Source: DASRDR01 sp963812945 [NCBI: uncultured Candidatus Rokubacteria bacterium]
GTDB lineage: Bacteria > Methylomirabilota > Methylomirabilia > Rokubacteriales
Length of the DNA: 64,000 bases
Reading direction: 5' to 3'
Assembly: GCA_963812945.1 (NCBI GenBank)
Contig: CAWEXD010000008.1
Span: 1,550,001 to 1,614,000 of the forward strand
The notes beneath the pieces are model-generated. The model did no database searches and was not told where the DNA came from. It saw nothing but the letters and a program-made list of their open reading frames with translations. Shown here one piece after another: positions 62,482 through 64,000 of this stretch (position 1 is its first letter; every line of letters starts with the position of its first letter). A program made the position numbers and the translations under genes.

Positions 62482-63609
62482 TCAGCGCAGGACGTCGGCC
62501 TCGATCAGGAGATCGTCGCCGAGCTGTCGCGTCCGGACGTCGACCAGGCCAAGAGACTCCTTCAGCGCCCGTCCGCGACCGCCGACCGGCCCCGGCGCGT
62601 CCCGCCCGCCGACGAGCCGGGGCGCCAGGAAGAAGGCGACGCGATCGACGAGCGACGCCTCGGCCAGGGCCCCCCCGAGCTCGCCGCCCCCCTCCACGAG
62701 CACCGCGATCACGTCGAGCGCTCGCAGCGCCGCGAGGAGCGCCCGGAGGTCCACGCGTCCGCCGTCCCCGGGCAGCTCGAGGACGCGGACCCCGAGGGCG
62801 CGCAGGGCGGCGGCCGGGCCGGCCGGGGCCGGCGCGACGCACGCCAGCACCACGCGGCTCGGATCGCCCGCGCGAATGATCCGCGCCTCGGGGGGCGTGC
62901 GGAGCCGGCTGTCGGCCACGACGCGGAACGGCTCCTTGGGCGGAAGCCCGGCGTGACGCACCGTGAGGCGGGGATCGTCCGCCAGCACGGTGCCGATCCC
63001 CACGAGGACGGCGTCGGCCGCGAAGCGGAGCCGGTGGGCCTCGAGCCGCGCGGCCTCGCCCGTGATCCACCGGGACTCCCCGTCCGCCGCGGCGATCTTG
63101 CCGTCGAGCGTCATGGCCGCCTTGAGCGTGACGTGCGGGCGGCCCTCCGTCACCGCGCAGAGGAACGCGCGGTTGAGAGCCCGGGCCTCGGCCTCCCGGA
63201 CGCCTGTCGTCACCGCCACGCCCGCGGCCCGGAGCCGGGCCAGCCCGCGGCCCGCGACTTCCCGGTACGGGTCCTCGCACGCCGCGACCACGCGCGCGAC
63301 CCCCGCCCGGACGAGCGCATCCGCGCACGGCGGCGTGCGGCCGACGTGAGCGCACGGCTCGAGGGTCACGTAGCAGGTGGCGCCCCTGGCGGACGCGCCG
63401 GCCGCGTCGAGCGCGATCGCCTCGGCGTGAGGTCCCCCGGCCCGGAGGTGGGCGCCCTCGCCCACGACGCGCTCGTCCTTGACCAGCACGGCCCCGACCA
63501 TCGGGTTCGGCGAGGTCCGGCCGATCCCCCGCTCGGCGAGCCGGAGGGCCCGGCCCATCCAGAGCGTGTCGCGCCCGTCCGCCGCGAGCGGGGGCGCTCC
63601 CCACCGCAC
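62482..63609 (-). CDS. ribD: Bifunctional deaminase/reductase RibD
   Basis: 375 aa. N-terminal cytidine-deaminase-like domain with zinc ligands HAEAIAL and PCAHVGRTPPC, then the reductase domain (HVTLKAAMTLDGKIAAADGESRWITG, VGIGTVLADDPRLTVR, VLVEGGGELGGALAEASLVDRVAFFLAPRLVGG). It performs two successive steps after GTP cyclohydrolase II. It follows ftsY by a single base, so there is no room for an FMN riboswitch directly ahead of it. Confidence 0.96.
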   Translation of the reverse strand: MRWGAPPLAADGRDTLWMGRALRLAERGIGRTSPNPMVGAVLVKDERVVGEGAHLRAGGPHAEAIALDAAGASARGATCYVTLEPCAHVGRTPPCADALVRAGVARVVAACEDPYREVAGRGLARLRAAGVAVTTGVREAEARALNRAFLCAVTEGRPHVTLKAAMTLDGKIAAADGESRWITGEAARLEAHRLRFAADAVLVGIGTVLADDPRLTVRHAGLPPKEPFRVVADSRLRTPPEARIIRAGDPSRVVLACVAPAPAGPAAALRALGVRVLELPGDGGRVDLRALLAALRALDVIAVLVEGGGELGGALAEASLVDRVAFFLAPRLVGGRDAPGPVGGRGRALKESLGLVDVRTRQLGDDLLIEADVLR

Positions 63610-63610
63610 G

Positions 63611-64000
63611 TCAGGCTCCGACCAGCGCGTCGACGTACGCGTCGGGATCGAACGCCGCCAGGTCCTCGGGCTTCTCGCCCGTCGCCACGAGCTTGATCGG
63701 GAGCCCGAGCTCCCGGTAGATCCGGATGACGACGCCGCCCTTGGCGGTGCCGTCGAGCTTGGTCAGCACGAGGCCGGTGAGCCCGAGCCCCTCGTGGAAG
63801 ACCCGGGCCTGCGCGATGCCGTTCTGGCCCGTGGTCGCGTCGAGGACGAGCAGGACCTCGTGGGGCGCCCCGGGGGCCTGCCGCCCGATGACGCGCTTGA
63901 CCTTGGCCAGCTCCGCCATCAGGTTCGACTTGGTGTGAAGCCGCCCGGCCGTGTCGATGATCAGGATCTCCGAGCCGCGGGCCTGCGCGGCCTTCACCGC
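63611..64000 (-). CDS. ftsY: Signal recognition particle receptor FtsY (partial, 5' end outside window)
   Basis: The C-terminal 129 codons of a SRP-type GTPase NG domain, open to the window edge. Visible motifs: [18 protein letters not shown] (G3), [35 protein letters not shown] (G4/G5) and [27 protein letters not shown]. This C-terminal pattern is FtsY and not Ffh, which would continue into an M domain. It docks ribosome-SRP complexes at the membrane. Confidence 0.94.
   Translation of the reverse strand, partial: AVKAAQARGSEILIIDTAGRLHTKSNLMAELAKVKRVIGRQAPGAPHEVLLVLDATTGQNGIAQARVFHEGLGLTGLVLTKLDGTAKGGVVIRIYRELGLPIKLVATGEKPEDLAAFDPDAYVDALVGA

Noticed and set aside
63610-63610. FMN riboswitch ahead of the riboflavin genes
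   Set aside because: ftsY ends 1 bp before ribD and the other rib genes are only a few bases apart apart from a 39-bp gap before ribE/ribBA, so there is no space for an RFN element.

Overview
This 64 kb window is a GC-rich, very densely packed bacterial core-genome segment. Every gene I can support, including both tRNAs, lies on the minus strand, so the genes are read from the right end to the left. The cell is clearly a diderm with LPS: the window carries lipid A, Kdo and heptose-core genes, BamA, Skp, Lol and Lnt. The mix of high GC, proteobacteria-like gene order (surE-pcm-nlpD-rpoS, mutS-mutL-miaA-hflX, pheA-hisC-tyrA-aroA-cmk-rpsA-ihfB) and features such as ClpC and LpxI suggests a deep-branching proteobacteria-related phylum. 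Methylomirabilota/Rokubacteria is my best guess, but that is inference from gene content and not from a marker comparison.

Layout in transcription order. (1) 64000-54163: ftsY (5' cut by the window edge), ribD-ribE-ribBA-ribH, nusB, lnt, prfB (programmed +1 frameshift), lysS, lolC, lolD: protein targeting, riboflavin synthesis, translation and lipoprotein export. (2) 53236-48459: clpC behind its own likely promoter, then bamA. (3) 48433-33570: envelope block skp, lpxD, lpxA, a GnnA-like oxidoreductase, lpxI, lpxB, a DUF374 acyltransferase, waaA, lpxK, waaF, a glycosyltransferase, rfaE1, rfaE2, waaC, a second glycosyltransferase, kdsB. (4) 33573-30376: trpS, scpA, scpB, rluB. (5) 30330-27865: a promoter-headed three-gene cassette of two PNPOx-like split-barrel proteins and a GAF-class III nucleotide cyclase. 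It sits between the 3' end of rluB and a decayed copy of that same 3' end, and is the most accessory-looking part of the window. (6) 27763-18826: aromatic amino-acid genes pheA-hisC-tyrA-aroA, then cmk, plsC, rpsA, sppA and ihfB (own promoter). (7) 18758-9163: mutS-mutL-miaA-hflX, a CsgG-family protein coupled to hflX, a hairpin terminator, a DUF3592 membrane protein and pgsA. (8) 9162-4750: DUF512 radical-SAM protein, der, a TPR lipoprotein, a SPOR protein. (9) 4685-1: ihfA, a MerR-type regulator, tRNA-Pro(GGG), surE, pcm, tRNA-Pro(CGG), acyP, nlpD and an RpoS-like sigma factor cut by the left edge.

Many neighbours share ATGA or GTGA stop/start overlaps, so translational coupling is probably common. 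The only gene-free stretch above 300 bp is 27697-28044, which holds the pheA promoter and the rluB remnant. I saw no CRISPR array, IS element, prophage gene or rRNA.
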